From Salinibacterium sp. PAMC 21357 (GTDB taxonomy: Bacteria; Actinomycetota; Actinomycetes; Actinomycetales; Microbacteriaceae): a stretch of DNA of 64,000 nt. Position numbers and translations under genes: made by a program. The notes under the pieces are model-generated. The model saw only the letters and a list, made by a program, of their open reading frames with translations, did not search any database and was not told the DNA's origin. The stretch's first letter is position 1, and the number at the start of each line of letters is the position of its first letter. The stretch lies in the NCBI RefSeq assembly GCF_000247645.1, contig NZ_AHWA01000004.1, positions 1,358,924 through 1,422,923 of the forward strand, in the 5' to 3' direction. This document shows, piece by piece, positions 26,785-34,857 of this stretch.

Positions 26785-27660
26785 TTATTCTGCTGGAATG
26801 ACGGTAGTCCATGTCCGCCCTCCGTCTCTAGTGATGGCGATGCTGCTTTCGCCTGCGACCGCAATTGCCCCATCGTTGTTCACCACAATTGCTGCGGCAC
26901 CGCCCTCGATCATGCCGGCCGATGTCCACTCGGCGTCGGGCGCGGTAGACCCAATCCATAGTTCACCATCGGGTGCGATGCCAACTATCCCGCCCTCTCG
27001 GGTGGGGTCCGGCGAAATGACTACCAGGGTCGGCCCGGCTAGTGGCGAGAAAGTCTCGCCCCCATCGCGGCTAACCATGAGTCCGTCGGCGGTGGTCGCG
27101 GCCAGTACATTCGCGTCATCGCTATCGATGCTGACGTCGCGAGCAGACAGTTCGGATGCTTCGGCGAAGGTACGCCCGCCGTCCGTGCTTCGCAACAGTA
27201 CGGGGCGATCAGAGGGTAGGCCCACAATGAAATCTGGGTCCGCGGGGGTGGTGCTGAGGTTATGAAAGTCGGTCGTTCCCGCCAGAGATACTTGCTCCCA
27301 GCCGGCCTCCGAGTCGTGCTTGACGAGCCCAAGGTGCGGCGTGGCGAAAGAGTCGGGGCTGTCCGCTCCGGGATGACCGGAGACGAAAATGGTCTCGCCT
27401 TGAGCCGCTAAGCCCATCGCGTCAAAGGCGACATCACCCACGAGGGTGGTACCGCCACTGTCAAGGTCGACTGTGTAGACACCATCGTGCGACCCAATCA
27501 GCAAACCGCCGTTGCTACTGAACGCTATGTCGTGAATGTGTTGAATAGTCGGCGGCGCGGAGGACGAGGTTTCAGGTGCAGTTGAACACGCAGCGACAGT
27601 GAGAGAAACGGTGACGCCGAGAATTGTGCCAGCAATCAGCCGACGAGAAATGGAAGTCAT
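26785..27660 (-). CDS. BNR-repeat lipoprotein (F510_1955-type glycosyl hydrolase-like)
   Basis: 291 residues. Lipobox VAACS near residue 25. The mature part is a beta-propeller with Asp-box/BNR-like repeats (STDGGRTF, SRDGGETF, TRDGGRTW). Proteins of this form are labelled sialidase-like but probably have no glycosidase activity; they recur beside DUF305 and copper ATPase genes. The start has AAGGAC in front. It lies between the permease and the DUF305 gene, all on the minus strand, 48 bp and 69 bp away. Confidence 0.75.
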   Translation of the reverse strand: MTSISRRLIAGTILGVTVSLTVAACSTAPETSSSAPPTIQHIHDIAFSSNGGLLIGSHDGVYTVDLDSGGTTLVGDVAFDAMGLAAQGETIFVSGHPGADSPDSFATPHLGLVKHDSEAGWEQVSLAGTTDFHNLSTTPADPDFIVGLPSDRPVLLRSTDGGRTFAEASELSARDVSIDSDDANVLAATTADGLMVSRDGGETFSPLAGPTLVVISPDPTREGGIVGIAPDGELWIGSTAPDAEWTSAGMIEGGAAAIVVNNDGAIAVAGESSIAITRDGGRTWTTVIPAE

Positions 27661-27729
27661 TGAGAAAGTCCTTCGTGAGAGAAAGTAGGAGCAGGGCTCG
27701 CCGTCGGTGAACGGCGAGCCCTGCTGCGA

Positions 27730-28320
27730 TTACAAGGAGCTGAGGATGTCGCGCATGACGTCGATCTCGCCGGTTTGCGCATCAATGACCTGTTGTGCCA
27801 GTTCTACCGCGGCCGAGTTTTGGCCGGCTTCAACTTCCAACAGAGCCATATCGATTGCACCTTCGTGGTGAAGGATCATTTGCTCAAGGAACAGGCGTGA
27901 CGCTTCGACACCGCTGGCAGATTCCAAATCAGTCATATCAGAATCAGACATCATGCCGTCGCCCTGATCCATCCCAGCCATACCGGAATCAACCTCTACA
28001 CCCCAGTCGTTAAGCCAACTATTCATGAGAGCAATCTCGGGAGCCTGAGCAGCCTTAACGTCCCGTGCCAGGGTGAGGACTCGCTGGTCGATTCCCTCCT
28101 TCATGAGCACCATATCGGCCATCTCAACGGCTTGTTCGTGGTGCGGAATCATCATTGTGGTGAACATGACGTCGGAGCTGTTCGCGTCGGCGACCGTGAC
28201 CGACTCGGTGGCCGACGAGTCGGGGTTCTGTGTCGAATCGGTCATGGATGTGGTGCATCCGGTGAGCGCTAGTAGTGCTGTCGCGGCGATAGCGGCTGTC
28301 GCCGCAAAACGGATCTTCAT
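27730..28320 (-). CDS. DUF305 domain lipoprotein, copper-associated
   Basis: 196 residues. Signal peptide with lipobox LALTGC. Two DUF305 halves are seen: MMIPHHEQAVEMADMV and QMILHHEGAIDMALLE, each with a His-His pair and methionines suited to Cu(I). DUF305 proteins are all-helical, ferritin-like in shape and expressed with copper efflux systems; they are thought to bind copper outside the membrane. CAGGAGAA precedes the ATG. A stem-loop of the repeated string GGCGAGCCCTGCT lies just past the stop (about 27700-27727). Confidence 0.88.
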   Translation of the reverse strand: MKIRFAATAAIAATALLALTGCTTSMTDSTQNPDSSATESVTVADANSSDVMFTTMMIPHHEQAVEMADMVLMKEGIDQRVLTLARDVKAAQAPEIALMNSWLNDWGVEVDSGMAGMDQGDGMMSDSDMTDLESASGVEASRLFLEQMILHHEGAIDMALLEVEAGQNSAAVELAQQVIDAQTGEIDVMRDILSSL

Positions 28321-28407
28321 TGTTGTTCTCCTGATAAGTCAATAATTAGCGCATGACCGAAATGGGCATACGTCGGGCATGTCGAGGCGAAGTCGACAGC
28401 GCCCTAA

Positions 28408-28899
28408 TCAGGTTCGACTAATACAGAGAACAGTGAGCGAGGGCGGCCGAGAAACGAAACTGGCAAGCCTTCGGAATGGACTTTTAAAGAGGAGCCGGCT
28501 CGACAAAACTGCGGCCCAGCTCTTCATCAGTTTGGGTGCGACCAGCAGCAGGCTCACGGTCAGTAAAGCGAGAACACACCACATCACGGCCATAGACTCA
28601 TCCTCACCACAACCCACACAATCGAGGCTCGAGGCAGCGAATGCGCCCGCTGCCTCGTGATGGGATGCAGCAGCCGAAGTCGAACTACCGGCAGACATTG
28701 CCATCTCGGAGTGAGACACCGACGAAGCGAACGAGTGCATCGCCAAAATTCCGCCAATCACGGCCACGGCGAGAACGACCAAGACAGTTGCTTTCCAGCC
28801 CGTGCTGGCCAATCGAGGCAACGTCACGCCGCCAGGCGGTCGAAGCGCCGAAGCACGCGCAGTAGCGCGAGCGTGTCGCGTTGCTGTGATCTGTGTCAT
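28408..28899 (-). CDS. DUF6153 family protein
   Basis: 163 residues. A basic N-terminus, first span VLVVLAVAVIGGILAMHSF, an extracytoplasmic part with His/Met and a CVGC pair, second span MWCVLALLTVSLLLVAPKL, and the tail PSLTVLCISRT. The same plan and tail appear at 18965-19432, so the island carries two copies. GAGGAAAC precedes the ATG. It is encoded between copB and the DUF305 gene, and by context it may be a copper-binding membrane accessory. Confidence 0.78.
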   Translation of the reverse strand: MTQITATRHARATARASALRPPGGVTLPRLASTGWKATVLVVLAVAVIGGILAMHSFASSVSHSEMAMSAGSSTSAAASHHEAAGAFAASSLDCVGCGEDESMAVMWCVLALLTVSLLLVAPKLMKSWAAVLSSRLLFKSPFRRLASFVSRPPSLTVLCISRT

Positions 28900-28936
28900 G
28901 GCAGTTTCCTCGTATCGACCGGCGCTGTGCCTGCCG

Positions 28937-31060
28937 TTACTGGCTGGTGAACTTTTCGGGGTTCAGATCCAAGCGGCGCAACAACTGTGCGTTCAATGCC
29001 ACAACGATAGTTGATATCGACATGAGTACAGCACCGACCGACATGGGCAACACGAATCCGATCGGCGCCAATACGCCAGCGGCAAGCGGCACGGAAAGAA
29101 GGTTGTAGCCAGCGGCCCACCAGAGGTTCTGTTTCATCTTTCGATACGATGCACGAGAAAGCTCGATTACCGACACCACCGAGCGCGGATCGTCACTGGC
29201 AAGGATCACCCCGGCCGAGGCGATAGCTACATCCGTACCCGCACCGATCGCGATTCCCACATCTGCCTGCGCAAGGGCGGGAGCGTCATTAACGCCGTCT
29301 CCAACCATCGCAACTTTACGTCCCTCAGCCTGCAACTCTTTAACATTGAGGGCCTTATCTTCCGGCCGAACCCCGGCAAAGTAACGGTCAATTCCGAGTT
29401 CTTCTGCAACGGATGCGGCAACAGCCTCCGCATCGCCGGTGATCATCACTACTTGTACACCGCGTTCATGAAGTGCCGCAATCGCATCCCGAGATTCGGA
29501 CCTCACTTCATCAGCAAGCCTTAAGGCACCGACGACGCTGCCGTCGATCAAAATGTGGAGAATAATCGCGCCCTGCTCAGACCATTCGGCCGTCACCGGA
29601 AGCTCAGAGCCACCCTCCTGCTCGAGGAGGTAGGGGCCACCAACCTGAATCGTGCGATCAGCGACGCGAGCGCGAACACCTACCGCGGGAGATGATTCAA
29701 AGTCGCTTGACTTCGGTACGGACAGTCCACGCTCGTGTGCTGCCGCGACGATTGCGCGGGCGAGTGGATGCTCGGAGTCAGCTTCTGCGGCGGCCGCCAA
29801 TGCCAGCAGTCCGTCCGCCTCGAAGCCTTCGGTGGGTTCGATAGCGGTGACAGCGGGGGTGCCCTTGGTGAGCGTTCCGGTCTTGTCGAAGAGAACCGTA
29901 TCAACGGTGCGCATGCTTTCCAGCGCCAAACGATCTTTGATCAGCACGCCGGCTTTAGCGGCGCGTTCGGTCGATATCGACACCACCAACGGGATAGCGA
30001 GGCCGAGAGCGTGGGGGCACGCGATGACGAGCACGGTGATTGTGCGAACTACCGCGGCATCCGGCATCCCGATGAGAGACCAGACCAGAGCAGTAATCGC
30101 TCCTGCGCCGAGTGCGAACCAAAAGAGCCATCCGGCAGCACGATCGGCGAGACGCTGCGCACGCGAGGATGAGCTTTGCGCCTCAGCGACGAGCTTCTGA
30201 ATTCCGGCAAGAGTGGTGTCGTCACCAACCGCGGTGATCTCGACGCGCATCCCGGAATCGGTCGCGACAGTGCCCGCAACGACGGAGTCACCTTCGCTGC
30301 GACGGACCGCCCGGGATTCCCCGGTAATCATTGACTCGTCCATACTCGCCGAGCCCTGAACAACCCGTCCGTCCGCAGGAACACGACCACCAGGCCGCAC
30401 AACAACAACGTCACCAACACGCAACTCTGACGGTGAAACGGTTACCGTCTGATCGCCGTCAACACGCTCAGCTTCATCAGGGATGAGAGCCGCAAGGGAG
30501 TCCAACGCCGACGTCGTCTGGGCCAGCGACCGCATCTCTATCCAATGGCCAAGCAGCATGATCACGATAAGTAGCGCGAGCTCCCACCAAAAGTCCAGCC
30601 CCTGATCTAGCATGCCCAACGTGGCACCCCACGACGCCACAAAGGCAACGGTGATCGCCAAACCGATCAGGAGCATCATTCCCGGTTGCCTGCTGCGCAG
30701 CTCGCTCACCGCGCCTGTCAGGAACGGAGCGCCACCCCACACATACATGACTGTGCCGAGCACAGGAGAAATCCAGACCATCCATGCAGCGGGAAGTTCG
30801 TACCCCAGCAGCATCGCGAACATGGGTGAGAACCCGACCACCGGTATCGCAACAACCAACATGATCCAGAACATCCGCCGGAAGCCGGCAACGTGATCGC
30901 CATGGCCTCCACCATGGCCAGCACCGTGCTGCTCGTGCCCACCTTTGTGTTGCTGCGATTCGGGCATCTCAGCCGCGGTAGCACTCGGTTCCTGGTGCCG
31001 CGAATTCGCGTCAACCGGTGCTGCGTTCGACTTACTGCCGTTATGGTTGTGAGTGCTCAT
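28937..31060 (-). CDS. copB: copper-translocating P-type ATPase, CopB type
   Basis: 707 residues. A His-rich N-terminus (QQHKGGHEQHGAGHGGGHGDH) replaces the usual CxxC domain. The metal-site motif in membrane span 6 is CPH (CPHALGLAIP), which defines the PIB-3 (CopB) group rather than CPC CopA. The catalytic sequence DKTGTLTKG, the TGD loop (MITGDAEAV) and GDGVNDAPAL are intact. It exports copper (or silver) from the cytoplasm. The gene is second to third in the csoR operon and is followed by DUF6153 37 bp further on. Confidence 0.93.
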   Translation of the reverse strand: MSTHNHNGSKSNAAPVDANSRHQEPSATAAEMPESQQHKGGHEQHGAGHGGGHGDHVAGFRRMFWIMLVVAIPVVGFSPMFAMLLGYELPAAWMVWISPVLGTVMYVWGGAPFLTGAVSELRSRQPGMMLLIGLAITVAFVASWGATLGMLDQGLDFWWELALLIVIMLLGHWIEMRSLAQTTSALDSLAALIPDEAERVDGDQTVTVSPSELRVGDVVVVRPGGRVPADGRVVQGSASMDESMITGESRAVRRSEGDSVVAGTVATDSGMRVEITAVGDDTTLAGIQKLVAEAQSSSSRAQRLADRAAGWLFWFALGAGAITALVWSLIGMPDAAVVRTITVLVIACPHALGLAIPLVVSISTERAAKAGVLIKDRLALESMRTVDTVLFDKTGTLTKGTPAVTAIEPTEGFEADGLLALAAAAEADSEHPLARAIVAAAHERGLSVPKSSDFESSPAVGVRARVADRTIQVGGPYLLEQEGGSELPVTAEWSEQGAIILHILIDGSVVGALRLADEVRSESRDAIAALHERGVQVVMITGDAEAVAASVAEELGIDRYFAGVRPEDKALNVKELQAEGRKVAMVGDGVNDAPALAQADVGIAIGAGTDVAIASAGVILASDDPRSVVSVIELSRASYRKMKQNLWWAAGYNLLSVPLAAGVLAPIGFVLPMSVGAVLMSISTIVVALNAQLLRRLDLNPEKFTSQ

Positions 31061-31102
31061 TAGCCAATCCCTGGTGTTGTGGTTGTACTCGGACTCGGCG
31101 AG

Positions 31103-31459
31103 CTAGTTGGATTCGGTGTTGAGAGCCGGCGAAGGCTCTCCCGGGGTTGTTGCCAACGAGTAACCTGCGTCTTCGATTGCGGAACGCACCCGCTCAGGTT
31201 CAAGTGCGATCGAGCTCGAAACAGTTGCCGTCGAGACCCCATCCGAAACTAAAGCGACCGTCACACCGAGTACGCCGTCGAGCGAACCAAGTTCCTCGGT
31301 CACGCTTGCCACGCAATGCGAGCAGGTCATTCCCTGCACTAGGACCTCTGTCTCGTACGCTCCGGAGTCGGGTTCACGTGCGGGAGCTGACGATGTGGCG
31401 CAGCAGCTGCAGTCAGATCCGTCCGTAAGGCCTAGATCTACGCGGTCGATCGAGGTCAT
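31103..31459 (-). CDS. copZ: heavy-metal-associated domain protein, CopZ-like chaperone
   Basis: 118 residues, longer than the usual 70. A C-terminal HMA fold carries the metal motif GMTCSHCVASVTEELG. The N-terminal extension (about 45 residues) holds an extra cysteine cluster, GSDCSCCATSS, that could be a second copper site. ATG 31459 has AAGGAGAG in front; an upstream ATG at 31486 overlaps csoR but has no signal. It lies directly after csoR and before copB and would deliver Cu(I) to the ATPase. Confidence 0.85.
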   Translation of the reverse strand: MTSIDRVDLGLTDGSDCSCCATSSAPAREPDSGAYETEVLVQGMTCSHCVASVTEELGSLDGVLGVTVALVSDGVSTATVSSSIALEPERVRSAIEDAGYSLATTPGEPSPALNTESN

Positions 31460-31482
31460 GTTCTCTCCTTGTTGGTGTGTTG

Positions 31483-31764
31483 TCATGAACGTACGAGACG
31501 GGCGATCGCTTCGTTGGCTTCGCGGATTTTCTGATCTGCGACAGGTCCACCTTCAGCTGCGGCTTCGGCAACACAATGAGCCAGATGGTCTGCAAGCAGT
31601 GTCAGCGCGACTGACTCGAGAGCTTTTGTGGCGGCAGACACCTGAGTCAGTACGTCGATGCAATATTTGTCGGACTCCACCATCCGCTCAATCCCGCGAA
31701 CCTGTCCTTCAACCCGATGAAGCCGCTTGAGCACGTCATCTTTATTTTGGGCATATCCGTTCAT
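31483..31764 (-). CDS. csoR: copper-sensing repressor CsoR
   Basis: 93 residues. The all-helical CsoR/RcnR fold is recognised by KRLHRVEGQVRGIERMV. The Cu(I) ligands are present as Cys35, His60 and Cys64 (YCIDVL and DHLAHC). It represses the copper operon and is released by Cu(I). A palindrome fitting the CsoR operator is 10 bp upstream of its start (31774-31790). It is the first gene of the minus-strand run csoR-copZ-copB-DUF6153-DUF305. Confidence 0.9.
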   Translation of the reverse strand: MNGYAQNKDDVLKRLHRVEGQVRGIERMVESDKYCIDVLTQVSAATKALESVALTLLADHLAHCVAEAAAEGGPVADQKIREANEAIARLVRS

Positions 31765-31773
31765 ATGGATACC

Positions 31774-31790
31774 ATACCCCCCTAGAGTAT
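31774..31790. promoter_or_regulatory. CsoR operator
   Basis: ATACCCCCCTAGAGTAT: the ends ATAC(C)C and (A)GTAT form the inverted repeat, and the central C-run is typical of CsoR sites in Gram-positive bacteria. It is immediately upstream of csoR and between csoR and the divergently placed non-coding region, consistent with autoregulation. Confidence 0.7.
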
Positions 31791-31860
31791 TTGATGCATG
31801 GAATATCAATCTTGACTGATCCGCGCAACGTGGCCTGACCGAGCAACAACACCGTTTCGG

Positions 31861-33321
31861 TCAGCTTGCGTTGATAATCCCCATCATCCCGTTGTCTTCG
31901 TGGTCGAGAATGTGTCAGTGATACACGGATTTGCCGCTGAAGTCGCTAAACGCGATCCGCACGCGCGTGGTGCTGCGGGCTGGAATGTTCACGACGTCCT
32001 GCCACATGATGGTCTCGACAGGGCGCCCATCCTGTTCGACGATCTGCATCGGCCACACATGCAGATGGAGGGGATGATCCAGCGTGCTGGTATTGGTCAG
32101 CAGCCATTCCTCCACGCTACCGAATTGCACGGTCGTGTCGATTCGGCCTGCATCGAATGCTTGACCGTTGATGGTGGGGGTCATCATGCCGCCGCCCATT
32201 CCCATTCCCATTGTGAAGACCAGCTCGCGCCGGGCAGTTACGGTAACGCTGCGGAGGTCGCGTTGAACCGATTGCTTGGGTATCGCGGCGACTGGGGCAA
32301 CGGTGTCACCAGCCACGGTGAATGTGGCCAGCGCGATTTTGTCGGTGCTACGCGAGTTGCGGTCTCCCATCATCATTCCGCCGGCTGATCCGCGATCGTA
32401 GGGGAGGGCGCTCAGCGTGGAGGTGCCAGCACTTGCAGTCACGAGGAGGTCTGCTCGGTTGCCTGGTGTCAGCGTGACCTCATCAACATTGTGTGCGGAT
32501 TCTCAACGCCCAGAGTCGATACCAATCAGGGTCAACTGCTGCCCGTCGAGGCGCAGCCGTAGGTAGCGGGATACGCACGCATTGATAATCCGCCATCTTT
32601 CCTGTTGGCCAGGGCGGGCATCCAGTCTGGGGGTGAGCTGTCCATTGACCAAGACGAGTTCTCCCTCGCGCCCGGACATTGTGTCCATCGGCGTAGCCGT
32701 CGGAATGTTTCCAGCGGAATCGAAGGTGATATCGGAAATGACGAGCACCCGTTCCCGGTCGACCGGGATGGGATCGGGATCATCGACGATGATGGCGCCA
32801 TAGAGTCCGCCGAACACCTGGTCGGCAACGAAACCGTGATGGTGGGGGTGATACCAGTAAACTCCCGGAGGATGGTTGGCGGGGAGTTCGTACTGGTAAT
32901 CGAAAGAGTCCCCGGCTGCGATCGTGACAAACACGTTGTCGCTATTGTTTTCGGGCGACACATGGAGGCCGTGCACGTGCAGGTTGCTAGGGTCCGATAG
33001 ACCATTTCGAAGGCTCACGCTGAGAGTTTCTCCCGCGCGAACGCGAAGTGTCGGGCCGGGTACCCCACCGTTGTAGCTCAACGCCTGTACGTCACGACCC
33101 GCGATCGTGACCTGCTGGGGTGAAGACTCGAGGGCAACGGCGAGGGCGCCATTGACACTTCGAAGTTCCGTGGGTTCGACGAGGGCATTCCCGGATGTTG
33201 TTGCAAGCGACGACGGGGAACACAGGCGTTGGTTGGCGAAGAAACCAGTCGCGCCCACGGCGGTGCCCGTGATGCCAAGTCCGCCGAGGATCAGGGCGTT
33301 GCGGCGACTAAGTTCGGGCAT
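31861..33321 (-). pseudogene. multicopper oxidase interrupted by two in-frame TGA codons
   Basis: A single reading frame of 486 codons encodes a CueO-like oxidase. Copper motifs LHVHGLHV, YWYHPHHH and LDHPLHLHVWPM are intact. The frame is broken only by TGA at 32503-32505, after LTLIGIDSGR, and by TGA at 31915-31917. The second stop replaces the cysteine of the type-1 site: the sequence reads H, stop, HILDHEDNGMMG where HCHILDHEDNGM is expected. There are no frameshifts. Nonsense decay is the simplest reading; recoding is discussed in the findings. The ATG overlaps the stop of the SHOCT gene. Confidence 0.85.
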
Positions 33322-33572
33322 TATGGCGATTCGTCGAGGACCCGTAACTGTTCACGGTACTGTTCCGCGGTGAGTTCCCCACGGGCGAAACGTTCCTCGA
33401 GGATTCGCTTTGCATTTGATGAGTCGGCGGGCCGCGAAGAAGATCGTGTGGTGTCGTTCCCGGGCTTATTCGACGCTAAACGAACAATGACATAGATGAG
33501 CAAGGCGACGCCTGCTAGCGCCAGCAGACCGTATCCCCAGGCCCATCCCATATTTCCGTAGCCCCACATCAT
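33321..33572 (-). CDS. small SHOCT domain membrane protein
   Basis: 83 residues. An aromatic- and Met/Gly-rich start (MMWGYGNMGWAWGYG), one membrane span (LLALAGVALLIYVIVRLA), and a C-terminal SHOCT motif (LEERFARGELTAEQYREQLRVL). SHOCT proteins of this size are common next to multicopper oxidase and copper ATPase genes. Its stop and the oxidase start overlap (TAATG read across), so the two were co-translated. Confidence 0.8.
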   Translation of the reverse strand: MMWGYGNMGWAWGYGLLALAGVALLIYVIVRLASNKPGNDTTRSSSRPADSSNAKRILEERFARGELTAEQYREQLRVLDESP

Positions 33573-34118
33573 GAGTTATAGATCCTTTCTTGTAGTCACC
33601 GTTAGTCGCACCATACTCCTCGAGGTATTAGCGCCGCTGAGTTGGGCCCCACGACTCCGGCAACAGAAGGTGCAGGATGACCAACGGCTCATATCTATCC
33701 TCGGCGTGTATCCGACAGATTATGGTGCTGTAAGGAAGTGCCTCAAACTAACTGCTGCTATCTTTGGGCACCGATAACCCAGCATGGTCGCTATCGCGAG
33801 ACGAATTCGCGTGGCTATCCCTGGGCAGGTTCACTCGCTCTGAAACCGAAGGGCTCGTCGTGTGAAGTGAAGGTACACACTAATCTCCTTAGGGCCTTCG
33901 GGAATCGATCGGGTTAGCTTCAGCGTCAGTTGATTGGGGCTGCTGTATAAATAGGTGACGATTGTCGCCTTGGCGGTTCTCAACGTTCAGCTTGTTAGGT
34001 GTCGTGATTCCTGAATTAGATTTTCCTGGGCGTAAACGAACCCGCGGCAGTGTGGCACCCGATTTCACCGATACGCTGCAGGCAGGGCCTGTTGCTGAGC
34101 AATCACCAGGTTCGCGGT
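33573..34118. other. non-coding stretch, left arm of the second att site
   Basis: No gene is supported here. From about 33990 on, the sequence is similar to 40925-41087 (for example GATTTTCCTGGGCG and GATTTCACCGATACGCTGCAGGCAG against their counterparts before the third core). This marks it as the outer part of the conserved left arm of the integrated elements. Confidence 0.5.
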
Positions 34119-34139
34119 GCCCACATTTCACCCACACTT
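34119..34139 (+). repeat. left-arm direct repeats, second att site
   Basis: GCCCACATTT and CACCCACACTT stand in tandem, 123 bp before the core at 34242. The same pair occurs at 41088 (123 bp before its core) and at 43808 (122 bp before its core). The motif resembles the right-arm repeats TTTGCCCACAC in the same orientation. Confidence 0.6.
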
Positions 34140-34241
34140 GGGGAGCATCGTGGTCAGCTCACAGCATCGGAGTCGCGCCCAGTCACCAGCTTTTTACAGC
34201 GATTCCGAGCACTTCCACATAGTTCTGCGGAAACGGTTTTC

Positions 34242-34288
34242 GACTACGGATCAATAGGCCGGGGGTTCAAATCCCTCCGGGCGCACCA
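34242..34288 (+). other. att core between two tandem elements
   Basis: 47 of 47 bp identical to the 3' end of tRNA-Arg (18523-18569). Unlike the end sites, this copy has both a left arm (34119-34139 and about 100 bp around it) and a right arm (34289-34480, with terminator and TTTGCCCACA repeats). That is what the junction of two tandemly integrated elements, or an attP, looks like. Confidence 0.85.
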
Positions 34289-34344
34289 AATAAAGCAGGT
34301 CTGACCAGCACTTTCTCGTGGAGCGCGGTCGGGCCTGTTTTTCT

Positions 34345-34366
34345 TTTGCCCACATTTTGCCCACAC
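34345..34366 (+). repeat. right-arm direct repeats, second att site
   Basis: TTTGCCCACAT and TTTGCCCACAC in tandem, 57 bp after the core, matching 18626-18647 in position and sequence. Confidence 0.6.
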
Positions 34367-34857
34367 TTCACAAAGTTCTGGGTCGGATTTCGGCTGAGAT
34401 GCAGCTTTTGCGACTCGTCCCGGCCCAGTGTTTGCCTGAGATTTGGTCTACCGCGTAGAAGTGACCTATTGACCTATTGACCTCTAATCGAGGGGCGGGA
34501 GAAGTAGCCGCTCTCGATGTCCTCATGCGTCACCTATCCGTGCAGCAAACCCGCACTTTCGAGCCTGCCAAGGTCAAGTGTTCGAGCTGGTTGAAGACGA
34601 TTCGGCCCAGCGCGCCCCGCTTGCGGTGTATTACCGCGAGGTCAGCGCCGTTCTCGAGAAGCCTGCGCGACCACTAATCGCGCGATTTAAGGGGCGGACG
34701 CCCGGATCCCGTCACCGTCCCGCCGACTGCTGGTGAAGGCTCGGAGACGTCTCGATAGCAGGCAGCATAAGACCATGAAGTGCTTGCCCAGTTAACTGAG
34801 CTGGTTTGCCCAGCGCTCGTAGATGAAGAAAATTTGAAGACATCGTGAGCATGCTCT
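34367..34857. other. non-coding stretch with a possible gene remnant
   Basis: The first 115 bp still match the right arm at 18648-18760. From about 34565 to 34730 one plus-strand frame reads like decayed coding sequence (segments FELVEDDSAQRAPLAVYY and EVSAVLEKPARP, then a stop). It has no start and I do not recognise it. Nothing else is supported up to the next gene. Confidence 0.35.

Noticed and set aside
31915..32505. Selenocysteine or other recoding of TGA in the multicopper oxidase
   Set aside because: One TGA is at a Cys position, but the other is in a variable loop with no reason for Sec, and no SECIS-like hairpin was recognised. Nonsense decay is simpler. Kept only as a check in the findings.
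33571..33777. Short plus-strand frame next to the SHOCT gene
   Set aside because: Divergent start overlapping the SHOCT ATG by two bases, no recognised domain, and located in the non-coding outer arm of the att site.
34050..34304. Short frames across the att cores at 34242 and 41211 that give similar peptides (FDYGSIGRGFKSLRAHQ)
   Set aside because: The likeness comes from translating the repeated tRNA 3' end and its arm. There is no start signal and the frames run into tRNA sequence, so they are not genes.
34477..34677. Possible small gene after the second att site
   Set aside because: The frame has no ribosome binding site and begins within arm-like repeats. Another frame in the same stretch looks more like old coding sequence but has no start, so only a remnant is noted.
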